Shown piece by piece: positions 37,974 through 50,543 of a DNA stretch of 64,000 bases. Position 1 is the first letter of the stretch, and each line of letters begins with the position of its first letter. Below the pieces are notes generated by a model. It did no database searches. It saw only the letters and a program-made list of their open reading frames with translations, and had not been told where the DNA came from. Where the stretch lies: positions 1,166,303 to 1,230,302 of the forward strand of contig JAZAYU010000061.1 of the NCBI GenBank assembly GCA_038501625.1, written 5' to 3'. The position numbers were made by a program, and so were the translations under genes. Source of the stretch: Corbicula japonica. Its lineage: Eukaryota > Mollusca > Bivalvia > Venerida > Cyrenidae.

Positions 37974-38113
37974 GCCCAAGGTTATAAAACTGAGCATGGA
38001 AACCAGTCTCAAATCTCAAGCATCTGATTGGCTGAAATGGCGACCAGTCGCCATTTCAGCCAATCGGATGCTTGAGATTTGAGACTGGTTTCCATGCTCA
38101 GTTTTATAACCTT
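37974..38113. mobile_element. palindromic element, copy 9 (subfamily B)
   Basis: GCCCAAGGTTATAAAACTGA to TCAGTTTTATAACCTTT; centre GGCGACCAGTCGCC; near-perfect. Confidence 0.95.
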
Positions 38114-38195
38114 TAGACAATATCAGACTTGACGACCATTAGATATGAGCCATCCCCGATGGTGTTACGGGTTAAGTTGGTCTTGGCATCTGTGT

Positions 38196-38423
38196 CCAAG
38201 ATCATTAAACCAAGATCATAAACCAAGATCATAACACATAATCTGGAGACCAGTCTCAAAGCTCAAGCATTTGACTGGCTGAAATGGCGATAATTAAACT
38301 AAAACTGAAGACCAGGCTCAAATCAAGCATCTGATTGGCTGAAATGGCGATCAGTGCCATTTCAGCCAGTCAGATGCTTGAGATTTAAGACTGGTCTCCA
38401 GATTTAGTTTTATGATCTTGGGC
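38196..38423. mobile_element. palindromic element, copy 10 (subfamily A), internally duplicated
   Basis: The left arm occurs twice: one stops at AAATGGCGATAA, then a second AACTAAAACTGAAGACC arm leads to a complete centre and right arm ending TATGATCTTGGGC. The AAGATCAT terminus is itself present three times. Confidence 0.85.
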
Positions 38424-40473
38424 AAAGGGGTCTGAGTTACTGATTTTCTAGGAACATATTGTTTTTGCAAGGACTGTTCCAGACTTGCCCGCAGTGAACC
38501 ACCTCCTTCCTACGCATAGTGAAGCCATGTTTAGACTTTACAAACTAGATAACCTAACACGTGCATTTGTGAAGTAAATATTTCGATGTGAAAACCCCAT
38601 GCACAAGGGGGTTATTTTAGTAAACAAGTTTTTATTTGGAGGAAAATAACATTTGAAACGACTATTTTGACCTTTCGCAACTGCCTAGAAATGTTAAACA
38701 TAGCAACTATGCTCTTTTTTTGCAGCTTCGTAGGGCACCTGCATTTCAGTTGCGCCAATAGTTTCAGTCTCCGTTTGGTTGGCGAAGAGGAAAGCACATT
38801 GGAACACTAACAGGAGCATTTTTTAAAATTTTGGATCAAATTAATTTTTCTTGCGACAGTTTTCTCAAAGAGTCTATGGAATGTTTTTGATGAGGAGACC
38901 GGAGCTAGGAAGGAATTCTGGACAATTCGCGTATTACAATAATTCTTTAAAAATCGGAATAGAATTTTACTTACAGTCATGATCTGACGTTAATATTTGA
39001 TAATCCGTAATCCATAAACTGTAAGTGAGATCAGAGGTTATAAAATATTTTTGTCCATATATCAGGGCAAGACAGTCTTAACACATATTCTGATCTCGCG
39101 TTCGTCGTCGGCTTGATGCGGCTGATTCTGGCCCGTTTAATGGTTGCAAAGCTGAAAAACTTGAGAATTTACAGTGCAATACCATGGAGCAGTGATGCCT
39201 GAGAGATCGTGATAAACTGAAGCAAGGTAAGTGTCGTATTAAAAATAACAGGAAAACAAAATCACGTCTTTTATAATAAAAGGTTCAGTGCGAAAAATTC
39301 GGAACCACTTTGTTTACTGGAAAGGAAGCTGCTCGACATGCAAAAACCCGGAAAATTTCAGTCAATCCAAATTGAATGAAACAGGGGTTTAGCGGATCTC
39401 CGTGTTGATTGTTGAACCCAATTAAAGCGAACAAGAGGTGGCGCTCAACTTTAGTAGAAGCGTCACTTTGGCGAAGGATTATCGGTATACGGGTTCAAAA
39501 CTATGCCATTCCTATCCGCTAACCATTTGACCATGGACATACAAAAAAGCCGAAAGAAGCGCAAAGGAGATGGCGAAAAGTAAATCAGAATTTTCTGAAA
39601 TAATTCTAGATGACTTATAGACTATGTATTTAGACTTCTAGACTATGTATCCTAATTAAGGATCTCATTGTCGTCGCAAAGGATATTTTCAAATATGGAT
39701 AATCTACATCCTATTCCGGAATCATGAAATAAAAATAGATCCGGACATTAAAAACACTGGAAACGTAAAGTCAAGTGGATGGTGGACCCAAGTACATAAG
39801 GTTCTGTATTATTTGCTACTTTTAAAAACCGGAATTGACGTCAGAGTTTAGAAGAGCGCATTGTCGTAATATAGTGATCCATTTATACATCTGATGGAAG
39901 GAAATGATTGGCAAAAAAGGGAAACCGTAAGGAGTCATTGGTTAAATTATAACAAATTAATAGACGGAACTCATTCATACGAATACCTGACTGAAGTTAC
40001 TGATTGACGTCCTTTTTATAAACGTGTGGGTTAAACGAATAGTGTTTTGTAAGATGATGAAATGTTCTTGTTATTACATTAAACAATATTCTAATATTGG
40101 CTTTATTATAGTGCTCATTGAGAAATAAACTACGAAAGCGGATATATAACGGATCAAATATTGTTGACAAGTAGGATTCAGCACTTGATCACGTGCATTA
40201 AAAAATGCTTCAGAAATTGACACAGGAGGAGGGAAACAGGAAAACGAAAATCAGAAAGGGAGACAGTATATAAACACTTTATAAAACTTAGATGTTACCT
40301 TTTTAAGGAAATAAGAAGGAGGCTGGACGGAAGGCTTTGTGAAGAGATCGGAAGAAGTATGACCATACAGTAATAACGTGCCATTTTTATCAGTCACTGT
40401 GTTGTCATTATTTCACAGGACTGTTAGGAATGGAATGCTTAACTGTAGCTTGCAGCAAACATACTTTTTTTAC
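38424..40473. other. intergenic
   Basis: Moderately GC-richer at 39000-39900, with no supported gene. Confidence 0.35.
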
Positions 40474-41110
40474 AATAGCCGTTTATAGGCTGTATTCCTA
40501 TAGGCTGTATTCCCATGTATTTTATAGCCGTTTATAGGCTGTATTCCCATGTATAATTTTGTATTCCTATATATAATTTTAAAGCCGTTTTAGGCTGTAT
40601 TCCTATGTATAATTTTAAAGCCGTTAATGGCTGTATTAACATGTATTTTAAAGCCGTTTATAGTCTATATTCCCATGTAAAATTTTATATTCCCATGTAT
40701 ATTTTTATAGCCGTTTATAGGCTGTATTCTCATGTATAATTTTATAGCCGTTTATTGGCTGTATTCCCATGCATAATTTTTGACCATTTATAGGCTGTAT
40801 ACCCATGTATAACCTATTAGTCATTTATAGGCTTATGTCCATGTATAATTTTATAGCCGTTTATAGGCTATATTTCCATGTGTAATTTTATAATCATTTA
40901 TAGGTTGTACACCAGTGTATAATTTTAAAGCCGTTTAAAGGATGTTTTCCCATGCATAATTTAATAGCCATTCAAAGGCTTATTATTCATGTATAATCAT
41001 TTATAGCCGTTTAAAGGCTCTCAATTTTTATAGCCATTTACAGGCTGTATACCCATGCATAATTTTATAGCTGTTTATAGGACTTTTTCCCTTGTATAAC
41101 TTTATAGACG
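40474..41110. repeat. degenerate ~38-bp minisatellite, about 16 units
   Basis: ATAGGCTGTATTCCCATGTA and TAATTTTATAGCCGTTTA alternate throughout with unit loss and point changes. Confidence 0.95.
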
Positions 41111-41436
41111 TATACGGGCTATATCACCAATCTATTTCCCTACAAATTTGATGCGTAAATTTATCAATTGGTTGATTCACTTGTTGCTAATCAAACATTT
41201 TAAAACGTAAATTTAACCATTTATAACCACTGAGCCGATGACGAATTGATCTAAAATTTAAGCACCGTATCGTTTGAACTTTTTTATATTTAATCTATCC
41301 AACCTTTATTGTTCGATGATTTTTTTTCATTTTCTATCTGATTTGAGCAACTATGCCGATAAAATTCCCAATTCTCAGAGTTAATTGGTCATTTTCCTAC
41401 AATAGAGGTAAACGTTGCAGATACGTTTGTTTTGCA
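41111..41436. other. intergenic
   Basis: No feature supported. Confidence 0.4.
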
Positions 41437-41497
41437 AAGCTAAGATTGGAGACCAGTCTCAAATCTCAAGCATCTGATCTGCTGAAATGGCGACGGG
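41437..41497. mobile_element. palindromic element, copy 11, one arm only
   Basis: CTAAGATTGGAGACCAGTCT through AAATGGCGACGGGC, then unrelated DNA; the right arm is absent. Confidence 0.8.
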
Positions 41498-42416
41498 CTT
41501 GGAATCAATGTAAAGATGCTACAGACAAGAGCTAGCATGGACTGCATGCGATGAAGTTTTTTTTTCATTAATTTTCGAACAAGTCCACATCTGTTTTCGG
41601 GCAATATAGACTGTCTAAAATGACGATTTTATTATCATGTATGAAAACTTTATTTCAAACCATTGACTAGTTTTCATTTGGCCTTAAAAATTAATATATA
41701 TTAAATAGATATTACATGTTTTTGTGATGAAAGTGTTCTTGGTATTTTCGAAAACAACTACGTGTAGTTTGCTTTTTTCAAACAACATTTTTGACTAAGG
41801 GAAAATTTCGTTATTGTGTTTCGAGTTATCGCAACTTTTTTCAGTTAAATGTATAAGGAAAATCGACGGGACCGGCGGCCGACTTTTCGAATAATCGCGT
41901 TTCGAGTTATCGCAATTCCACGGTACACGTATTCGACGGTTGCTACGATTGTTAAGAGTGTTCACCACACATAACACATTGGTAGTTAAAACAGAAAACT
42001 TAAGCTCAGTAAAACAGTCATTAAGTAGTTGATAACATTTGATAGTATACTACATAAGATAAAAGTTTTACTATGTCATTCTTACATTTTATAAAATTGT
42101 CAAAAATATATTCGCAAAATAAACATAAACCTATTCTTTTTGCGTTTCTTGCGTGAAACAAAATTTTATTTTATGATTTCTTACGCTCCATTAAATACTA
42201 AGAATTTTAACAGATGGTAGATATTGTTGTACAAATAAACTCTGAAACAATGGAAAATGTGGGAGTGTGGGATACCATTTTATTCTTTCTGTTTATAACG
42301 TGACACTGTAAAATGACGCTTGTTGACAATACTGAAAATCACTCAATCAATCAATACATCTATCAATCAAAACATCAACCAATACATCAGTCAATCAATA
42401 ACAAACATAAATACGT
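41498..42416. other. intergenic with a direct repeat
   Basis: TTTCGAGTTATCGCAA occurs at about 41819 and 41901, 82 bp apart, with GC-rich CGACGGGACCGGCGGCC between; probably a remnant of a short DNA element. Confidence 0.4.
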
Positions 42417-42553
42417 AAATGAATGAATGAATGAATGAATGAATGAATGAATGAATGAATGAATGAATGAATGAATGAATGAATGAATGAATGAATGAAT
42501 GAATATAAAAATATATAAATATATAAATTCTTCTTCTTCTTCTTCTTCTTATT
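42417..42553. repeat. (GAAT)n then (CTT)n microsatellite
   Basis: About 22 GAAT units to 42504, then about eight CTT units at 42529-42550. Confidence 0.95.
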
Positions 42554-44725
42554 ATAATTATTAATTATTTTATTGTTTTATTTTTTTACTTTTTTAATAA
42601 GTATCACTTACTTATTGCCAGCCTTCTTTAGCCAGACAGGGATTCCTGGCCTTTCTAGTGCAATAGTCCTAAGCTCCTCCGGTCCACCGCCCACATAGTG
42701 CTGGCCCCAATCACGATCACGAATCGATTTAAATAATATTCCTGTGACAAGACATTCACATACTCGAGTAAAAATATAGAAAATTCTTATTACACTATTA
42801 TTTCATTTCAGTGAACGATGTGGCAGATATTCTATTCAAGAATAAGAAAATGAAAAAGTGAAACATCCATATCAGGAATTTTTTTAATGATCAGTTTCAA
42901 AATTTGACAAGACACTACAAACAATTAACGAAAAAGTGATCTCGTTGGTATATGCCATGGAACGGTCAGTGGCAAAACAATTTGCCACTGGGGGTATAAA
43001 CAAGGTTTTGGGATCGGACGCATTAGCCTCACACAAGTTTCGGAAATGCTATTGCAAATACAATGAAAGATCTTTCAAGGTCTGGTGATATTAGAATGGT
43101 TTAAGTACGAGAAAAAATGAAATTAAAGAAAACTAAACAAGACCTAAATTTGTCGTAACGTTATTGAGATCACAGACAGCTAGACCGGTTAGTTACTTTT
43201 GCCCAATGACGCCGGAAGCCAGAATTTAAACCCTGACTTCTCATAACATAAAACATTTTTGGCCCTTCCAACAAGGTTCATCTAAAGCGAACAATGCGAT
43301 GTTGTCGATATTCTTAGTGAACTGGCTGAGTATATTTTAATTCGTATTCTTCACAAAACGTTGGAACTGCTTAAATGGAAAGCTAGAAAGAAAGTCCCTT
43401 ATTTAAACAAAAATTTTCTCATCAATTACCGAAATATAAAGTATATCACCACTTCTATCCAGACACTCGTAATTTCAACGACTAAAATCTGAATAGCAGT
43501 GTATAAATCAGCTGTGTCATAGCTTGAGAAACTGGAAATCACAGCACGGATGCACCCGCACTTCCACATAACCTTGGCTAAGGTATAAAAAAAATAACAT
43601 TATTTTTCGAAAATATGTGATTTAAACTGTACTCTCAGGCTTTGCTCTCGGGAAGCAGATTAAATTTCATATTCTCCGAAAAAAAATGTCATAAATATTA
43701 CCAAATGAATGTGGTATTTGAAAACTAATTACAGATCCATATCCCGATAAAGCTTTACGGGCCGATAAAATCAATCCTCTTGTTTTGAAAGAGCAATGCG
43801 CTCCTTGTGTAGAAAGAGCAATGCGCTCATAATCAACACTGTATAAATTTCAAAATTCATGTAATTTGATTCTAGTGTATTACTAAACCTTTGGACATCT
43901 GCAAAGGCATCATTCAACTATGTTTTAGAAGAAAACAAAGAAGCCATTGTCAGCTAAGATCTACAGGTAGTTCTCCAGAATGCCTTCTCTTAAAATGTAC
44001 CTTTGAGTACAAGGATTGATAATAACTCACTGGTCTTCATTCAAAATGGCTGCCACCCAAATAACTTAAGGGGCAGGGGATAGTTTCGCACTTTGGTCCC
44101 GTCGATTTTCTAAGTATTTGGGGTAGCCGTGATTAAAATGCATTAAAATCATTGTTTGAATTAAAGATGACATATTCTTTTATAATATTGTATAGTATAT
44201 GAAATGTGAAATCTGATCACAGTGGCTCAAATGCATTGATGCTAGCTTTGTATGTTCTGAGTTGAACAGTTGCCGGATGAAAACACATTCGGCCGGGCTG
44301 AATTTGAGAATAACTTGGGGTGAGGTATTTCAATGTCGAATGCTGAAAAATCGAGACGGATGGGAGACACTTTCCAGCTGCTTGGGAGATTAGGGACACA
44401 TAAAATATTAGCATGAAAGGGGTTTTATTTGAAAAATCATTGCAGGAAATATTTTGCAGGTTCTCAAATATGTAGAATTTCGGCCAAATTTGCATTGGAA
44501 AATCAGGACTTGGGGTGACTTTAAATGCCTGTGTAGTTCAAATGACTGGTTCTGTGGAACAGTTGGTTGTGGTTTGTAAAAAGCTAGACTCCTGCAACAC
44601 AGAAAGTACAACAACACAATTTTAGCTGTGCAAAGTTTTTATTTTCGGTCAATGTAAGCTTGCACGGGGTTCCAGACTCTGGCGGAAGCCTCGGAAACTG
44701 TCCCCTGCGCCCATAAATATTATAA
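42554..44725. other. intergenic
   Basis: No gene supported. ATGCGCTC..AGAGCAATGCGCTC is a local duplication near 43790-43830. Confidence 0.35.
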
Positions 44726-45088
44726 AATAAAACACCGGATGTTCCTACTCCGACAAGATAATGGCTGACAATGATTCAGACTAAATAGTTCCTCCTTTTT
44801 GGTATTTTATGGGCATTTGATGGCTAGTGTGGTCTGAAAGGGACATGTTTAGTTAATGACATTTCCACACACTGATAGCAAATATATGTGTATACACACC
44901 GATAGCAAATATATGTGTATATACACTGATAGCAAATATATGCGTATACACACTGATAGGAAATATATGATTATACATACTGATAGCAAATATATGTGTA
45001 CAGATATACAATACATGAAAATATGCCTTGATTATAAGACAGCGTATGTTAAAACAGTTTTGAAATTCACACAGAAGTGAAAAAAATG
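44726..45088 (+). repeat. dispersed repeat copy with internal 27-bp array
   Basis: Second copy of 20538-20790. The single GATAGC segment there is expanded here to five 27-bp units (GATAGC at 44874, 44901, 44928, 44955, 44982), which makes a 9-residue periodic frame (HTDSKYMCI) that is not a gene. Confidence 0.85.
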
Positions 45089-47577
45089 CGCATTGTCGCG
45101 GATCTCATGCATGACCTATCGATACGTTTGCTTAACTCTTTGTTTGCTCGACGGTGGTTTGATATTATGAAGGTTTCTATGTAAATCGTGTAACAGAAAG
45201 TAGAAGTTCGACCTTTTTCTTTATTACTTTCTGTCATCGTGTTTCTGTTGACTTGACACCAGGTGCTCTGGTCTCAGTAGGGTATTTGAATACCTACCCC
45301 TACTTGCTCGACTATGCCATAAGCTTCTTAATTATGTTTTATATGTAGACGTGCATTTGCATGCAACATTGTCGAGTGAACGTGTGTGTTGAAGACAGTT
45401 CATCAAAAACAACATTAACTTGTACTTGTTTGTGAATATGAGAACCAGTTGGGGCAAGTGTGAGGTGCACCCAAGAACCTGATTTTAAACCGCATTGGGA
45501 AATTGTTTTGTCACAGACTGTTCCAACCCCTTAGATTCTCTTTCTCGTTAATCGTTTGTGTTGTCGTAAACTTGATAAATATTTAAACCCAAGCTCTCTT
45601 TTCCTCTCTTTTTTGTCTGTCTGGAGAGGCTGTGTTTTCTGAAAGCAGCTATACCTGATATGCAAACTTCACTTTCTTACACCATTAATTTAGCAACGTC
45701 GATTTTCAATTTTGTTTATCACTACAGTAGCGTACAAAGAAGTGAAGATAATTACCTTGAACATAACCGTTAAATATTAATATCATTGAAGAAATAGTAG
45801 TGACCGCACTGAGAGCGGGAGTCTGTGGTTTACCGTTAAAGGACGGCTTATACAGACTTTACCCAAACGAATTTATTCACTGCGGGACTTGTTTATTTAC
45901 TGGATTCCAAGGAAAAATGAAAACATCTTTGAATTCTGCTTGTTGATGCAGTTTTAAGTCGTTTAAATGATAGAAAGGTATGCATATCGTGTTATGAATT
46001 GTAAAGGTAACCAGAAAACTTTTAAATGGCTCCAGTTTACATTGTTTTATGAGAAATTAGTCTGAAAGTGTCTAAATTTCGGATATTCATTTTTGGACAA
46101 TTCAGATGTACACAGTTTAAGTCTAGATTTAGTGTTCTTTACCAGATATTTTATTAATTTCATTACAAGAATTTCAAGACACTAATTGGAGAATATTTTA
46201 AAGTGATGCAAAGTCTATGCAAAAACTTTTTTCCCTTCACAGGACATTGCGACAGGTAAACACCAAAATTTTGCCTGTCGCAATTTTGTCGACTGTATTT
46301 TGTGACATCGACATAAAATATTTATTTAAATTGCAGTTTCATTATAAGTATATGTATTGAAAGGTTGTTAAATGTATTGATATTGTTGACTACATTTGCT
46401 GATGCCCATGTTGGAAAAAAATATGTCTTATATAAAATTTTCTTACCTACCACTTGTTACAGCCTTAAAGCACACCTCACTTTCAAATGTATCAAAGTCA
46501 TCTACAGATTTACTTTCATGATAGTGCTGCAATTAACACATTATCAAATTAATTCATAACCCTTCAATGATGGTAAAAGTTTTATCACTACCACCAAAGC
46601 AGAGTTTATTATTAATTAAGTGCTTATTTTCATTTATTTCCCCATACAAAAGTCTGAGATTGTATTTTCCTAGCACCACAACTCAATGATTTTGCATTAA
46701 CATCGTATCACTTGTGCATCTTAAACCGAAACCTTAATCTATCTGCTTCCGTAATTCTTCAATGAAATCGTTGGCAGATCAAAAAGATTAAATATTTTTT
46801 ATCAGTTCGTCTAACATTGACCGCCATGATTATTTACTACGGCGATTTGAATTATGGGAATTATAGCGACCTTGACCCGAAAGCTTTTCAAATATTTCCG
46901 GAAATGTCATGTACTGGGGTTTACATTTAATGACACACGGATAAAAACATGCAGAACAATCATGATATTTCAGTTAAAAATAGCACTGGGCATGAAACTG
47001 AAAGTAAATTTTCCAAAAATGAAACAGTGCTAGATGTTATTTTGTACCGGACATTGTGTCCGACAATAACAGGAGTTTTCGTCGGTCAACAAGCAAAAAT
47101 ACTGGACATGTCCGGCTGACCGACGGATATTCGCATTGACTGGATGCACCTGTTTGCATGGTTGGGTAGAAATTGGGTCGAGGAAAAAATGATTGGTCAT
47201 TCAGACCATAAGCTATGAAATTTTGCGGGGCCAATAAATATCTGCAGGATAAAAAAAGACAGGTATTGCTACAGCTATTTTTTTGTCTTCTTTTAATGAT
47301 ACATTTGTTTGAAATACTACAGTCTGCATGTAGAATCCTGTTTTCACCAATAAAACTTACCAGTTTTGCTAAAATTTTAAAAACTTAATTCATTTTTTTT
47401 TGATACAGAATAACAGACAAGAAAATGGTTGAGATGTACATGTATTCCTTTATTTCCAGCTGTCAATTGCCAATGTCGCCAAATGCGACAAAAAAGATAA
47501 TTTGGCGACAATTTTTTACCATTGGCGAATTTACTGGCGACAAAAAAATATGCATTGAAATAACGTAGGCTGCATTT
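45089..47577. other. intergenic
   Basis: TTTGCCTGTCGCAATTTTGTC near 46275 and GGCGACA-rich words near 47475-47540 hint at small inverted elements. No gene. Confidence 0.35.
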
Positions 47578-47890
47578 TCTTATTGTAAATGATATAAGCG
47601 CGATAATGATGTAAGCTACCCAGATGTTGAAAATAACATCTTGTAAGTTTGACAGTTTATTGCGAATTTTGATGACACTTTGAACATATAAGAAGCGGTA
47701 ATTGGATTAAGATGATTACAGGGATCACGAATCAAGGCAATTCGGGTGAAGAAGGCGCCCAGACCGGCCTTACTTCGCTTTATTTGCAGAGAAAAGCATT
47801 GTTCACTTCGCCCTCGATTTCCTGTTGAATTTGCCTGAGGGAACAATCAAACATCTGCAAATAATCCCCCAAATTTTCGCTCATTGACAA
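47578..47890 (+). repeat. partial duplicate of the region at 50416-50690
   Basis: GATAATGATGTAAG..CCAGATGTTGAAAATAACA..GTAATTGGATTAAGATGATT matches 50438-50550. The shared frame reads NWIKMI in both copies; afterwards this copy is diverged with frameshifts. Confidence 0.6.
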
Positions 47891-48008
47891 ACGCGTGTCA
47901 AAAACAAATTCGACCTGATTACCTAATCAGTATTCACAGAATGAGATTTTTATTGGCTGGTGTATACAGAATAAACCAATAAATCGCTCGATAGTCTTCA
48001 GCATTTTT

Positions 48009-50415
48009 ATGCCCCCGCCATGAAATGACAATGGGCATTAAGAGTTGCTCGTGTCCGTCCGTTCCGATATTCTCGTGACTCCGCCTACACTACTGGTGGG
48101 AATTTAATGAAACTTGACCAAAATGCTTGGCCTGATATGTTGTTGTGCATAAAGGTGGGGTTTCGCTCTTACATGTTCTGTTAAGAAGTTATGGCCCTTT
48201 GATTATTGATACTTCCATTTACATTAGTTTTAATAGGAGTATATCTCGTGAACGCAACTCCTCCTACACTACTGGTGGGAATTTAATGAAACTTGACCAC
48301 AATGCTTGGCCTGATATGTTGTTGTGCATAAAGGTGGGGTTTCGCTCTTACGTGTTCAGTTCAGAAGTTACATGTATGGCCCTTTGATACTTCCATTTAC
48401 ATTAGTTTTAATAGGAGTATATCTCGTGAACGCAACTCCTCCTACACTACTGGTGGAAATTTAATGAAACTTGACCACTATGCTTGGCCTGATATGTTGT
48501 TGTGCATAAAGGTGGGGTTTTGCTCTTACATGTTCCGTTCAGAAGTTATGGCCCTTTGATACTTCCATTTACATTAGTTTTAATAGGAGTATATCTTGTG
48601 AATGCAACTCCTCCTACACCTCTGCCGGGAATTTGATGAAACTTGACCACAATGCTTGGCCTGATATGTTGTTGTGCATAAAAGTGGGGTTTTGCTCTTA
48701 CATGTTCCGTTCAGAAGTTATGGCCCTTTGATACTTCCATTTACATTAGTTTTAAAAGAAATATATCTTGTGACTTATATTTTGTGTAAAGCAAAATATG
48801 CATTTTGCGCATAACTTTAAAACTACTTGAGATACTGCCTTGAAACCTGTAATATATTTTCACCATCAAAATCTACATCATAACCAACAAGACCCATAAC
48901 CCTGCTTCCAATATTTTTCAAATTATGCCCCTTTTTCACTTACATTTTGTGTTAAGAAAAATATACACTTTGCCCTTAACTTTGTTTGGAATGGAGGGAT
49001 TTCAAAATAACTTGACAAAAATGTTTACCATAACAAGGCGGTGTGTCGTGACAATACCCATGCCTGTAGGTCCAAGGTCACTGTTACTAAAAATAGAATT
49101 TTTTTACAAGATCTTGTCCGCTCTGTAACTTTGTTATTTCCTATTGGATTTTTAAATAACTTGGTATAATTGTTCACCATATCAAGACGGTATGTCACCT
49201 ACATGCCCAAGCCTTTAGGTCGAAGGTCAATGTCACTGTTACTAAAAATAGAATTTTCTTGTCCGGGCTGTTACTTTGTTATGAATGGAGGGATTTCAAA
49301 ATAACTTGGCACAAATGATCACCATGACAGGGCGATGTGTCGCATACCATGCCCATGCCTGTAGGTAAAAGGTCAAGGTCACTGTTACTAAAAATAGAGT
49401 TCTCTCGTCGGGCTGTTACTTTGTTATGAATGTAGGGATTTCAAAATAACTTTGCACAAATGTTCACTATGACAAGGCAGTGTGTCCGCACAATACCCAA
49501 GCCTGAAGGTCCAAGGTCAAGGTCACTGTTACTTAAAATAGAATTTTCTTGTCCGGGCTATATCTTCATTATAAATGGAGGGATTTCAAAATAACTTGAC
49601 ACAAATGTTCACCATGTCTGGGCGGTGTATAGTGTACCATGCCCATGCCTGTAGGTCAAGGTCACTGTTACTAAAAATAGAAATCTCTTGTCGGGGCTGT
49701 AACTTTGTAAGGAATAGATTGATTTCAAAATAACTTGACACAAATGTTCATCATGACAAGATGGTGTGTCTCGTAACATGCCCATGCCTGTAGGTCCAAG
49801 GTCAAGGTCACTGTTACTAAAATAGAATTTTCTTGTCAGGGTTGTAACTACGTTAGGAATAGAGTAATTTCAAAATTACTTGGCAGAAATGTTCACCATG
49901 ACAAGGTGGTGAGTCGTGTACCATGCCTGTAGGTCCAAGGTCAAGGTCAATGTTACTAAAAATAGAATTTTCTTGTCTGGGCTATAACTTTGTTTTGAAT
50001 GGAGGGTTTTCAAAATAACTTGACACAATTGTTCACCATGACAAGGCGGTGTGTTGCGTACATTACCCATGCCTGTAAGTCCAAGGTCAAGGTCACAGTT
50101 ACTAAAACTTGAATTTACTTGTTCGGGCTATAACTTCTTTATGAATGAAGGGATTTCAAAATAACTTGGCACAAATGTTCACTATGACACTGCATTGCAT
50201 TACCACCAACTTCTTCACAGACATTTCCGTAATGAGAAGACAACAGTGCCACAAATAAAAATAATTTACTTGATTATCAAGATTTTGCATATTCTTATAC
50301 ATGTAATTACTCGAACATCCCTGTCTTTGAAATGCTATTATTCCCATCATTGCACTTTAGTATCTGAAAACGATGCAAAGCGGGGGCATCCGTGTCCTAT
50401 GGACACATTTCTAGT
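48009..50415 (+). mobile_element. 2.4-kb composite element with internal tandem arrays
   Basis: Starts ATGCCCCCGC and ends near GCGGGGGCAT (50380-50389) followed by CCGTGTCC..TTTCTAGT. Inside are four ~172-bp units (ATGGCCCTTTGAT at 48190, 48376, 48548, 48720), then about nine ~140-150-bp units carrying GGTCAAGGTCACTGTTACTA and TTTCAAAATAACTTG. No coding capacity. The CCGTCCGT motif at the left and CTAGT end link it to the elements at 34667 and 36875. Possibly a non-autonomous element of a Helitron or DNA type; undetermined. Confidence 0.8.
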
Positions 50416-50543
50416 CTTATTGTAAGTTACATCAGCGATAATTGTGTAAGTGACCCGGATGTCGAAAATGACAGCTTGTTTGACAGTTAACTACGAGTTT
50501 TATGGCACTTTGAGAACCTGTAAGAGGTGATAATTGGATTAAG

